Below, piece after piece: positions 1 through 11,000 of a stretch of DNA of 27,036 nt. Each line of letters begins with the position of its first letter. Within the stretch, counting starts at the first letter, position 1. The notes below the pieces were generated by a model. That model saw nothing but the letters and a program-made list of their open reading frames with translations, was not told the origin of the DNA and ran no database searches. Where the stretch lies: NCBI GenBank assembly GCA_048213135.1, contig AFZH01020241.1, forward strand, positions 1 through 27,036, in the 5' to 3' direction. The DNA is from Reclinomonas americana ATCC 50394. Taxonomy: Eukaryota > Jakobida > Jakobea > Jakobida. A program made the translations under genes and the position numbers.

Positions 1-164
1 GATCGCCTTCATTGCTGGCCACCCGTGTCCACTGCGCCACGCCACCAAACACGCCGATCAACATCCTGGACGCTGCCGTCATGGCGGCCGACGGCTCAAG
101 ACATACGCACAACCCGTTTGTGTCGATTGACGCATTAGCGGCGGTGCTCGGCCAGCGCTCGTGA
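1..164 (+). CDS. 3' end of an unrecognised protein-coding gene (partial)
   Basis: The frame beginning at base 3 is open to a TGA at 162-164 and encodes about 53 residues ending in DALAAVLGQRS. It reads as real coding sequence: it has a mixed hydrophobic/polar composition (for example PINILDAAVMAADGSRH) and no stop, whereas a second frame runs into a stop near 125-138. I do not recognise the family from this fragment. The gene converges on the FANCI homologue, whose stop codon lies 125 bp away. No intron is visible in the retained part, although an upstream exon boundary inside the first bases cannot be excluded. Confidence 0.5.
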   Translation, partial: SPSLLATRVHCATPPNTPINILDAAVMAADGSRHTHNPFVSIDALAAVLGQRS

Positions 165-288
165 AGCATACGACGGCAGGCCTCCACCTGAGAAAAAGAA
201 CTACACACACCTCTGTTTAATATATAACGAGTGTACACAACATCGGAGTCTTTTTTGATCTTCGTCGTCACCGATGTCATCGTAGTCG
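165..288. other. Convergent intergenic spacer
   Basis: This 124 bp spacer separates two convergent stop codons (TGA at 162-164 on plus, TGA at 289-291 on minus) and must hold both 3' untranslated regions. It contains an AT-rich patch near 218-232 (tttaatatataacga) and a T run near 251-256. No AATAAA hexamer is evident on either strand. Confidence 0.5.
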
Positions 289-3200
289 TCAGTTGTCCAC
301 TCCCTCGTCTTCCTCCTGATCATCATCGTCGTCGTCGTCGTCGCTGAGCACGATAAAGTCTTCGAGGTCAGCGTACGTGTCGACTCCCACCGCCATGCCA
401 CGTGCCGCATCCTCACGCAGCACCCGGTCAATGTACGCGTTCCGACTGCGTGCCAACGACAGCGACTGCTTCCGTTGTGCGACACGGCGTCGCTTCCGTG
501 GTCTCTCATCATCGTCGCCATCGTTGTCTTCTTCCACTTCCTCCTCTCCCTCCTCTTCCTCTTCATCGGTCTCCGAAGCCGACGCACTGTCCTCATCCAC
601 GTCCTCACCATCGAGACGCACAACCCTCTTCCGCTCGCCGCCCACACACAGCGTCTGCAGTGAGGCGTTGTCTTCCAGCGCACTCAGCATTCGCGACAAG
701 GACTGTGGCACACGATCACCGAGAGCCTGCCGCCACCTTGTCACCACACGCTGCACCTGCAGACACAGACGCTGCGCCGTGACGATGAGCTGCCGAATGC
801 GACCAGCGACTCCCGCAGCAGCAGCAGCACGCTGCCGATGTCGCACACGCAACGCCTTGCTGCTCGTGTCAGCGTCTGGGAATCGCGCTGCAACCCATTG
901 GGCGAGCCACTTGACAAGACCCGCCACTGGAGTCATGCACTGGAGCCACACACGCACTTGTGGCACACGCTCCGATCGCGGTGCGGAGCGCAGCTGACTG
1001 CGCGCCAGACCAAAGAGCCGGCCACCGAACCGTGCAACTCGTGCGGCACTCGAAGCATCAGCCAGACCCGCGCGCAACACGCGTCGCATACGTGTCACGC
1101 ACCACTGCACCTCTCGTGAGTCGCCGCAGTCGCCAGCATGTTGTACCAAGCGATCCAGACACAGTACGGCAAGCGGGACGCGACAGCGCGCACTCACAGA
1201 ACAACCAGTGGTGACAGTCACCACCTCCCCACCCTTGTCCTCCTCCTCTTCCTCCTCTTCATCCTCCTCATCATCATCCTCCTCCTCGTCTGCGTGTCCA
1301 TCACCGTTCCCACCAACTGGGTCACCTTCCATCATCATCATCATCTCCAGCGGTGGCATCATCATCATCATCATCATTGGCGGCGCAGGCACCGGAACCA
1401 TCGCTACATCACCATTTTGCACTTGTGGCCTCTCCTCCACACTTCGCTCTTCGTCGTCGAGCCCACGACCACGACCACCGCACACCGCCACCACCATGGT
1501 CTCCAACACACTCCTCCGCAATGCACGGTCGTCAGCAGCGAGTGCATACAGACAACCGTACGCAGCCGTCAGCACCGAGGGTGGAGCGTCACCACCAAAC
1601 TGCTGGCAAAAGTGCCACAAGACGTCAGCCGGCAACTGCAGAGCGTCACGACACTGCGTCCAGGTGCTGCTTTGTGCCATCAGCGACAGCGCCTGCGTGT
1701 ACAAGACAAAGACGCGCGGCCGTGTGCTGCGTGCGACCTCGTGGTGCAGACACCAGGTGACGGCGCACAAGACCTGCTTGGAGGCAGTCGATTGTGTGGT
1801 ACCTGCGGCCGCCAGAATCACCTCTGCGCGTGCCTGCGATCTGCGCACTTATCAGTCAACGAGACGAAAACGGTGTTTCCCTATTGCATTCCAACGCAAC
1901 TCCTCGTTCTCCATGGTTTGTGACGTGCTGCGGCACTCGGCAAACGGAAGCGGCAACGAGTTGTCTCCCGCCTCGCGCAGCGCCAGTGGCGGTGCAGCAC
2001 CAGTGGATGAACGGAGTCGAGCGCACAGCGCCTGTAACAGGAACTCGCGCAAGTTTTCCATGTCGGCATTCTGTGCATTGGTGGCGGCGGCGGTAGCTGC
2101 GGCCGTGTCACTGCCGCTACGCAAGAACGGCGGCAACACCACGTATTGTGGCGTCCGCTTCCGAAACACGTTGTGCGACCACTGAAGTGGCACACGCTGT
2201 ATGCAAACAAAACACCCTCCGAGCGTCAGTCAACAGACATCATTGTGTTGTCCCGCCACGCACACGTCACCTGCCACACGGCCGCCGACTCCAGACAAAG
2301 TGCACGCACCAACACACCAGTCAGGCTCCAGATGCTGATGTGCGGATCAGAGGCCTGACAGCGAAGGAACTCCACGAGGCAGCCGAGTGCGACTGGCGGT
2401 GGAACCTGCTGGCGAAGTGCATCCACCAGCATGCCCCACATGTAGCGAACAGTGGCCGCACTCTGTTGCACCATCTGCCGCATGGCACCGTTCATGTCGA
2501 TCTCGGCAACACCATCCACCATCGGCAGCACGTCGGCGAACTTGTTGACCTTCCACAACTCGGCCACGAGCGCAAAGAGGCTCGTCAACGACGGAATCCA
2601 CTCGTTCCGCGGCAGTGCCTCGTCCGACTCCACCACGCCCACAATCAGTGCACAGAGCGTATGCTGCAGCAGGCACAAACGGGTGGCGGTGCGGATGCTC
2701 GGAAAGAGCGGGTCGGTGGAAAACAGGGTGGCCGCTAGACGACTGGGCGACGAGAACAGTGCACGCAGATCGTCGATCCATGCACGCGCTCCTGCGGCAC
2801 GACCATTTGTTCAGCAACGACGGCCAAGTGACTGTGATTGCGGAGACAACGCAACTGTGTGACTCGTCCGCCAGTGAGTATTGCAACGCAGTGCCGACCA
2901 GGAGCGGAAGCGATTCGACAAGAGTCACCGCTGGCCACGACGTGTGAGTGATTCGCGCGACACATTCGACAGCACACCATGCATACACAAACACAACACC
3001 TCCTCGATTCGTGCAGTGGAAACACTTGTCGAGGTCGAGGATGCGAATGCCCTCGTCGCCAGTGGCATCCACAGTGAACAGGGCCTCGATACGCTGGCCG
3101 AGCCACTCGGCGGCAATGCGACGCCAGCGAGAGTGCGCCTCATCCTTTTCCTCGGTTCCACGTCTCTGTAGGCATTGAGCGAGTCCAGTGTACACTTGCC

Positions 3201-5046
3201 GGCGAACCGACGCACTGAGCATGCGGTCGCCAAGACGTGTGACGGTGACTAGCATGCGCGCTTCGTCGTCGGCGCTTGGTAAGCAGCGCGACTCCACAAG
3301 AGCGAGAAACCCAGCAATGCCCAGCAGCCAGCCAGCCTCGACAGCACCCTCCAAATGCTTGCGCAGGTAAAGCACCAACGAATCCTGCACGGAGAGCAAC
3401 GACAGTTGTGTTGAGCGCAAGCGACCAATACACTGCGATGAGCGATCCACTTCACCAGCGAGGATCGGGAGAGCCAATACAGTGGCATGACGGTGCGCAA
3501 GATTTGCACCGCAAGCGCGGGCTGGAGGTGGTGCAGGTAGGTGACCCTGACATGCGCAGAAGAGAGATTAGATGCGGGACACGTCATGAAAATTGGAGGG
3601 GCAAAGGCGACGCACCAGTCATGAATTGTGGCCGCGTGATCGGCCAACAGTGGACCACACCTCTCAAACAGTTCAGCGAGGATGCGGAGGAAGTGCTGCT
3701 GTGTCGCCTCGTGTGGATCCTCAAACAGCGTGGAGAAACACATGCCGAGTATACCGTGAGCAGTCGACGGCAACATCTCAACAACCTGCTGCCAGTCAGA
3801 CGGACGACCCCCACACATTGTGGCCAGGAGGTGAGGCTCACGTAACTTGAGATGCCATGTAGACGCTGATGATTGCGAGCGAGGGGACCGTGGCGGCAGC
3901 TGCCACTTGCTCGTCTTGCTGCTGCACGGCCACATTCGTCAAGTGGGTGACAAAGTCCAGAACCACAGCTCCGCGCTCGAGCCGACACAGATCGGCCACA
4001 AGCCGATCAGTCGCCGCCTGCCAGACCAATGGACATGGTCATATTCACCATCCTCGCGACTGCAGGCTATTGAGTCACGCAGGAGACGAAACTCTTACAG
4101 CAGCCGCAGTCGAGATGTCAGAAGTGCCGTCGACGACAGCCGATGATGATGATGAGGATGACGACGAGGACGCATTTGGAAGTGCGTCTGCCGCGTGATC
4201 GCTCCGCACCTCCATGCAGGCTCGTTGAAACAGCGTGCAGGTGACAGAAAACGCCTGCACACAATCATATGAGTGTCATGTTCACCTTGTGCTGATGTGT
4301 TTCGTTTCACATGTGGTAAAAAACACACACACCTGCTCCCGTTGCACTTCGAAGCGTGGTGACAGGTACAACAACATTGTGGCCAGCAGGAGAAACGATC
4401 CACCACTTCCATCGCCTTGTGCTTCCGGCGTCTCCTCCTCTCCTTCTTCACTCTTGTCGCTGGAGGCACAATGACTGGCGAAACGCAGCAACGCATCGAC
4501 AACCGCCGGCTGATCGGCCACATCCATCTCCAAGAGAGCCAGAGCACCGGCACGCTCAGACACCTCCACCCGCCCCAGAATACACCACAGTAGGTTCAAC
4601 CAGGGAGCGACGCGACTGTCTGCGTCATCATCACTCGCCTCGTCCAACAACGACAGTACGCAGTGTACGCATGCCCGTGCAAGGGCACAGCAGACGGCGC
4701 CGTCGTCGATCGGCTGACGACGAAAGGTCGACAGGCAACGGAACAGCGCCTGCACAACACGTGAGACAACGTCGACCAACAGCGTAGCAAAACGACGCAC
4801 CGCGCTATGCTCACGACTCAATGCTGGCTGATCGTCAAACACCTCGACCAATGCCGCGATCAGCGGCAGAAAAAACGGCGAATGGCACACCGACGACGAC
4901 GACGACGACGACAGCAGCCGCGACAGGAACGGTGAGGTGGATCCGTCGGCATCGGATGTACACAACACGAGTGGTACCACGAGATCGCAGACCTGCGAGG
5001 CACCACCAGCTGCTGCCGTGTCAGGGATGCAGAAGGGGCCAACACA

Positions 5047-5079
<33 letters not shown>

Positions 5080-5488
5080 CTGTGACCCCGGCATCGACCA
5101 GATGCAGTGCCGTCCACAACGCAGCCTCCACACTCGCGACGAACGCCGTCGACGACGACAATGACGACGACAACGAGGCGGTATGCTTCTGGCTCGCCTC
5201 AAACAGCTGCATGTGCAGCTCCGACACCAGAGCGAACGCCAGTCGACCTGCGCAATGCAATCAGCGCCTTGCATTCTCTCCTCTCACCTCTCTCTCACAC
5301 ACACACTCACCCGACACCGCGCCCGTGGCCACATCGCACACTGCATGCGACAACACCGCAGACTCGCGCACACTCGACGGCCACTCACGAAACACTGCAC
5401 GAATGCGTTGTCGCACGGCACTCTCACTGTCATCATCGCCGCCACTCTGCAGCGCCGCCTGCAGACAAGCCTCCGCGTCGATCGACAT
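289..5488 (-). CDS. FANCI: FANCI homologue (Fanconi anaemia ID-complex subunit)
   Basis: FANCI pairs with FANCD2 to form the clamp that is monoubiquitinated during interstrand crosslink repair; it acts in the nucleus on DNA. Twelve in-phase exons (5311-5488, 5080-5247, 4333-5012, 4099-4254, 3847-4017, 3616-3788, 3456-3546, 3000-3384, 2856-2930, 2271-2791, 1901-2196, 289-1840) give about 1481 aa; human FANCI is 1328 aa. After splicing, the segment around VTYLHHLQPALAVQILRTVM and DSLVLYLRK aligns without gaps to the human stretch ending in CLILVLRK, followed by a shared AGFL. The C-terminus keeps the SRN...IDRVLRED pattern seen before the acidic tail of FANCI, then ends in a run of Asp. Oddities: the lysine ubiquitinated in human FANCI aligns with Leu559, the following SQ cluster is missing, and there are poly-Ser and poly-Met inserts. 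The ATG at 5488 gives the shortest upstream spacer; intron 5 (3789-3846) is the least certain. Confidence 0.85.
1330..1378. repeat. CAT/ATG trinucleotide repeats coding poly-Met
   Basis: Two runs of CAT on the plus strand (about 1330-1345 and 1357-1378) are read on the minus strand within the last FANCI exon as ATG. They encode seven and five consecutive Met residues separated by PPLE, next to a Glu/Asp-rich tract. The runs keep frame, so they are a coding microsatellite in a probably disordered loop. Confidence 0.85.
5055..5079. repeat. (CA)n microsatellite forming an intron 5' end
   Basis: About twelve CA dinucleotides. On the minus strand this is a (GT)n tract that begins exactly at the donor of FANCI intron 2 (5013-5079), so the 5' splice site is itself the first unit of the microsatellite. 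Confidence 0.85.
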
Positions 5489-5570
5489 GTGGTGTGTGAA
5501 TGTGTGCGTCGATCACTCCGGCGGGACGATCGAATCCCGCCCGTCTGTGCCTTCGCCTGTCACCTTTCCC
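5489..5570. promoter_or_regulatory. Putative bidirectional promoter, FANCI / LysM gene
   Basis: This 82 bp lies between the FANCI ATG (5488, minus) and the best ATG of the LysM gene (5571, plus) and must contain both 5' untranslated regions and initiation signals. No TATA box is seen. The sequence is GC-rich with short direct elements (gtgtgtgaatgtgtg). An ATG at 5487-5489 on the plus strand overlaps the FANCI ATG in the palindrome CATG, but it is less likely to be used. Confidence 0.5.
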
Positions 5571-7887
5571 ATGGATGGCGATGGCGAGGACGATGCCGTG
5601 GCACTGCTGACGTCCTCCGACGCGGAGGCTGTCGCGCGGCACCGTCAAACACTGCTCTTCCGCACTCCGGTGCGCTGGTCAGTGGTGTACGCGGTGGTGC
5701 TGAGTGCGCTCGTGCTGCTCTTGTGCGCGCTGCCGGCACTGGTGGTCTTTGTGGCTCCGTTGCCGCCACTGGTGGGTGGCGCGGGCGGGGAGGAGAGAAC
5801 ACTGAGCGAGTTGTTGAGTCCGGCTCTGTCGGTGTTGCTGGTCACTGTGCCGCCACTGCTGTTGATTGCGCTGGTGGTGGCGCATGTGCCGGTGGCCTAT
5901 GAGGGTGAGAAGAGGAGAGGGGGTCGTTGTGAAAGCACAGCGTTGCTATTTTTTCCTTGTGCTCACCCCGTTGTTGTTGTTGTCGCAGTGCACACGGACT
6001 CGGTGCGTGTATGTACGGTGGCGTGTCCACGTGGAGAGCGTACCAGCTTGTTCACCTCTGTCACCAAGGTTCTACGACTGTGTATGTTGATTGATATCAA
6101 CAACGCCTGCTGACTGATGCTGCATCACAGATTGGCATCGAGCATTTGTCGGAGGTGGCCATGGCGAGCTTCCCGAATTACACTGCAGCTCTGACATTCC
6201 GGCCCATGTCGTGGTTGTCACGACTGGCGCTCCTCATATGTCGTCTGCATCCGTCGTCACTGGCTGCGTTCCCGGAGAAGCACGCGGTGCTGCTGCGCAG
6301 TTCGCAAGGCGGCTGCTGTCTGTTCAGCAGCGGCAGCACCCGTGTGACTGTGACACCGCAAGGTGTGCGCGACTTTTTGCGAGCCATTGAGCTGTCGATG
6401 CATTGGTATCAGGCGCGTGTGGCGGTGCTCCATGCTGCCGCTCCGTCGCTGTTGTTGGAGGAGCGTGCGGGCACGGCGCGTCGCGTTCTCGGCGAGATCG
6501 GCGCCCTACTGGTCTACACAGATGGCGTGTTTCCGCGCGAGGACGAGACCGGTGCTGCGCACCAGGCGTTTGTGCAGCAGGTGGCGCACTTGTCGGCGGC
6601 ACGCTACCGGCAGCAAATGGCTGGAGCGGAGGGTGATCAGCCGCAGGCCGGACAGCGCAGCATGGTGCTGTACCGGTGTCGGCGGTGTCACGAGTATTGC
6701 ACGGCCGAGGGTGTCAGCGAGGGGACGGCGCTGGCCAGCGGAGGCGGTCGTGATCCGGCGGCGGCGGCGGTGGCAGACGAGTGCCGCTTCCACCCGGGCA
6801 CCTTTCATGGCATCTCTCTCCGAGCGCAGCAGATTGGGTGGACGTGCTGCACGGGCAGTGTCCGCGAGGATCCCGGTTGTGTCATTTCGCGACATGAACC
6901 CGACCTCGGGTCGGGTGTGGTGCACGTCATCACCGACGGCCCGATGGCGGCCGGCAAGGGCGTGGGCAAGCTGCCGCCACCGTCACCATCACCACCGCCA
7001 GCAGCGAGCGACGGCGAAGGTGGAGACGACGAGACTGTGACACGACAGGTGGGCACCGACCTTGTGGCCGAGCGCAACCGTATCCTGCGGGAACGACGAG
7101 AGGCACTTCTCGCGTTGGAGAGCGGCTTGCAGCACAAACGGGGCACGCGAGTGATTGAGCACAATGTCAGCGAATTCGACACTCTGTCGGGAATCGCGCT
7201 CAAGTTGCGGGTCGTCGCGAGTGCGTTCTTGCCTCGTGTGTGCATCATGCTGATTTCTCTCTCTCTCTCTCTTTCTTTTGCAGATATGGCGTGACGGTAG
7301 GACTCGCGTAGAATGCAGTGTGTTTCTCGTCTCTGTGGCTGACGAATGCGTGCACACAGGAAATGGAGATCCTGAAGGAGAACTCGCTGTTGGGCACACC
7401 GGGGGCGATTCTCGGCTTCAAGACCATCCGCATTCCCTTCCAGGCCGAGGACGCGACGCCCATCGACAACCCGCTGGAGCTGGACGAGGAGGCCAAGACA
7501 GCTCGAGCCATTGGCGAATTCTGTCGTTGCGTCGACTGCAACCGTGCTACCCGTAACTCGCAGCGCGAAGCACTCATTCATCATGTTGTGCAGGCATGAC
7601 GGGATGCAGTCGCAACGAGGCCTTGTATTACCTCGAATCACGCGACTTTTGTGTCCGAGAAGGTGAGCTGCCTACCAGCTCTGGCTCCACGCAAACCACT
7701 CACAGTTGCCGCGTTGTCGTTGTGTATAGCACTGCGCGACTGGAAACGCGACGCAGAATGGGAGGAGCGACAACTGCAACCCGCCTCCTCCACCGCCTCG
7801 CGCTTCATGCGTCGACCACATCCACCAGCACCACGTCGTGTCGATCACCGACCACTTGCACTCTCGGCTGCCTCCATCAATGGCTGA
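5571..7887 (+). CDS. Membrane protein: 2TM, PH-like, CHORD-like zinc cluster, LysM, UBA-like
   Basis: Seven in-phase exons (5571-5904, 5989-6068, 6131-7203, 7284-7296, 7360-7552, 7594-7662, 7730-7887) encode about 639 aa. Visible parts in order: an acidic N-terminus; two hydrophobic segments (about residues 33-60 and 80-108); a beta-rich stretch to about residue 210 that, following two TM helices, resembles the bacterial-type PH (DUF304-like) arrangement; a Cys/His cluster (YRCRRCHEYC, then CRFHPG, WTCC, PGC and H) like the second half of a CHORD domain; a Pro/acidic linker; a LysM motif (DTLSGIALKYGVT...EILKEN...TIRIP); and a C-terminal helical motif (MTGCSRNEALYYLE...) resembling a UBA fold. 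LysM is a glycan-binding fold but in cytosolic eukaryotic proteins its ligand is unclear. I infer a membrane-anchored adaptor, not an enzyme. TM/LysM calls are firm; the PH-like and UBA-like calls are tentative. Confidence 0.75.
7256..7272. repeat. (TC)n tract acting as polypyrimidine tract
   Basis: A run of TC dinucleotides just upstream of the CAG acceptor at 7281-7283 in the LysM gene. It appears to serve as the polypyrimidine tract of the intron preceding the 13-nt microexon. Similar CT-rich tracts occur near 8231-8300 in the next gene. Confidence 0.8.
7284..7296 (+). other. 13-nt microexon in the LysM domain
   Basis: The bases ATATGGCGTGACG are flanked by CAG upstream and GTAGGA downstream. 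Including them joins the exons so that LysM reads ALKYGVTEMEILKEN, with the canonical spacing from Tyr-Gly-Val-Thr to the conserved Asn. Skipping the microexon would delete this core and shift frame. Confidence 0.75.
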
Positions 7888-8004
7888 ACAGCAGGAGAAG
7901 GGCAGAATGTATAGAAACTACCAGTACTACTAACTCACCGCATTCGGCAGTGGACAAGGGTTGTCCTCGGAGTAAACAGCACACACACAAGGTGACGCAC
8001 AGCG
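7888..8004 (+). other. Tandem intergenic spacer with a possible 5'UTR intron
   Basis: 117 bp between the LysM-gene stop and the next ATG. It contains a perfect yeast-like branch sequence, TACTAAC (about 7927-7933), followed by CAG at 7948-7950, with a candidate donor GTATAG at 7909. This suggests a 42-nt intron in the 5' untranslated region of the downstream gene. I could not join it in frame to the downstream coding sequence. Confidence 0.4.
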
Positions 8005-11000
8005 ATGCGTGCGGCGCGCTCCCGTGGACTGTCGGCGGGCGAGGATGCTGCGCGCACGAGCTTGCTAGACTCGGCGGACGACAGTGGTGCAGGCGTGATT
8101 AGTGACTCCTCGTCGCATGCACCAGCAACTGCCACAGGCACTGCTGTGCCTCCGCTGCCCACGGACTTTACACTCGACAGTGACGAGGCCGCTGCAGCCA
8201 TTGCAGAGAAGCTGGTGTGTGTGTGCATGCATGCGCACTCGCTCCTTGTTCTCTCTCACACTCTCTTCTCTCTCTGTGTGTGTGCATCTCTCTCTCTTTC
8301 CGCGTGGCAAAGACGCGACCGGAGCAGCTGGTGGGAGTGCTGAGCGAGGACGACACGCGCATTCGCATGTTCAAGTGCATTATTCGCAACATGCAGTACC
8401 GCAACTTGCGGGAGACCATGACGCCCTACATTCGCTTCATTCTCGGTGGCAACTACCAGGTGGTTGACAAGCGCCACTTGTTGCGTCATAGTCTCTGTCT
8501 TTTGTTTGTCGCGCGCGCGCGCACTTGTCTCATGCATTTGCATGCATGCATGCAGGGGTGGCAAGATTGAGATCAGTGGCAAACGCGGCCCCACGTTCCG
8601 CTCCAAGCGACTCAAGAGTCAAATGTCGGGTGGTGCCGGTGAGCGGGGGTTCGAGAAGCATCCGCCCTGTTTGTTGTTCAGCTCTCACATTGTTGTGCAG
8701 GTACCTTCCCCGGTCAGCTGACGCGTTACTGGCAAGGGTCGTACGTGGATCTGGAGTCGCAGGATCTGGTCATTGAGGCGTGGCACTTCCGCTGGCTCTG
8801 CAAGAACGTGCGCAAGGGCGAGGCGCGTCTGCGACTCGTCGACATTGCGCAGGCAGACATGCGGCAGTCGGTGGACATAAAGGGCGGCGCCGATTCCAAG
8901 TCCGGGGCCTATATCCTTTGTGCATCGTACACAAGCGCGCTTCGTTTCTCCTCTGTGGGTTGTGTTCTGCGTTGTCCTTGACTGCTGCTTGTTGCGATAC
9001 CGACGGCAATGCGGCTGGACTTTGAGATCCTCTTCCAGGAGATGCACCAGTTTCAACTCAGCTTCGACGACTGGACCGGGCGCGACATTGTGGCCGTCAA
9101 CAAGGACACGTCTGGGTGCGTTATTTTGCATGCGCTTTTTCTCCCACTTGTGTATCATGATCTGACGGGAGTAATGCAGTGCGTCAGCGACCTCCGATCC
9201 TTTCGTGCATGTTTCGATGCAAAAGGACTGGCGCAAGTGGCGCAAGCGCGGCGGACTGGTGGGTCGTGAATTCCAGTCGCACCGCGTGGATCAAACAACG
9301 TTGCGCAGTCAACATGTGGATGCACTCGACGAAGCACGTAACTCACCTTCTCACGTGCGCTCAGCACCCCCGTGTGGGACCACTTGGGCTTGCTCACGTA
9401 CTACGGAACCTTGTCAGAGATGGAGAACGAGGACTTGCAGGTGGTCGTGTACGACTGGGACGCCATGGAGAACACCAAGATTGGCGAGCGCCTGCTGCCG
9501 CTGCGCGGTGTGGTGGACACGCAGATGCTGCAGTGCCGCCTCGGTACGTATCCTTTCCGCGCGAACTGCACTCTCCACGACGTGACGCATGTGAACTGCA
9601 TTTGCAGTGTACAAGTCGCACCGTCGTTCGAGCCAGGGCGGCGTGCTGTTCGGCAGCGTCAACCTGGTCACCTGTCCGCGGTACATGCAGTCGGGTGATT
9701 TTTGTTGCGTCTCACTGCATCACCTCTCCGTGTGTTTGTGCGTGCGCCTCACTGCTGCCACAGACACGCTCAAGCCCTGGCACATGTACCTAGCGGTGCA
9801 CATTCAGTCGTGCCAGAACCTGAAGGCCATGGACGAGTCGCTGTACTCGGACGCGTTTGTCGTTGTGCGCTACGATGGCATGTCGTTCCGCACCAAGGTT
9901 TGTCCGCGGCGCGTCGTGTCGGTGCTTGCACAACTCGCAGTCTCCACATCTGACCTGCATGCACAGACCGTGTACGAAGACCTCAATCCACGATTCGACT
10001 ACTACGTATACTTGCCGGTCATGTTTGTGGACTACAGCGCCGATGAGTTCCGTCAAAAGGGCCGCATCGCCATAGAGGTGTTTGACGAAGACAGGGACGG
10101 CAACGATTTCCTTGGCTCGTGTTCGCTCTGTTGCGTGCACGTCCCCTCCTCCTTCATCGTTGTTGAGCTTCTCGCCCATTTTTTCTCTCGTTGTGCTGCA
10201 CAGCCGTGAGTGAGATTCTGCACTCGGCCAAGGTCGGGTACACGGAGCGACCAGGCGAGACCACCCGCATGTTCCAGGGCACTCTGCCGCTGCAGAATGC
10301 CTTCTTTGCCAACGTGGACCAGAAAGTGACCCTGGAGGCGTATTTCATCCCAGGTTCTCGCCTTTCCTTCGCTTCACAGAGGAGGTGCCTGCTCTTCTCA
10401 CCTCGTGTCACACGAATGCAGATCTCGGACCCAAAGTCCTGTTTGAGGAGGACCCAGAACCAGTGTTCGACCCGGAGGCGCCGGTGCCGAGTGCCATTAT
10501 CAAGCGCCAGAAAGTGTGGCATGAAGAGATCAAGAAACACGGCGTTGTTGCGTGCTTGGTTCGTTGACGACACAGCGTGAGTCACTGCGAGTGACTTTTG
10601 TGGATGCAGACACGCAACTTCCCCGTGACTCGAGTGGACGAGAAGCTGAAGCAGCGATTCCTGCCGTCGTATGTGCAGGCACCCGAGTATCCCATGCCTC
10701 GAGGTACGCCAACGAGCACTCTCTTCATTGTTCACTCCCACTCGCATTCCCATGCTCGCGTGGCAGACGTTCGCAACGAGCGAATCATTGCACGCATGAT
10801 CGCACTCATGACGTGGGACTCGGATGAGTCGATCTACCAGGGTCACAGCGACATTTGGACAACACCCGAGTACTTTCAGAGCATCGGGAAGGGAGACTCT
10901 GAGGACCATGCCATTCTTATGGTGCGCCATTTGTGACGAGAAAAAGGAGAGGGAGAGAGAGTGGGCAGAGGAGTGGTTATTCACCGACCACGCGCACAGT

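Noticed and set aside
377-2185. Several plus-strand open frames opposite the FANCI gene, including a His/Ser-rich one at 1208-2185
   Set aside because: They are antisense shadows of the FANCI exons. Their composition (runs of Ser, His, Ile) comes from the coding trinucleotide repeats, and they resemble no family.
5487-5570. Earlier in-frame ATG at 5487 for the LysM gene
   Set aside because: It would put the start codon on top of the FANCI ATG and add 28 low-complexity residues. The ATG at 5571 begins a plausible acidic N-terminus before the first TM helix.
9544-9607. Possible second U12 intron, because GTATCCTTT occurs at 9548-9556
   Set aside because: The frame requires the donor GTACGT at 9544 instead, the intron ends in CAG, and no U12 branch site is present.
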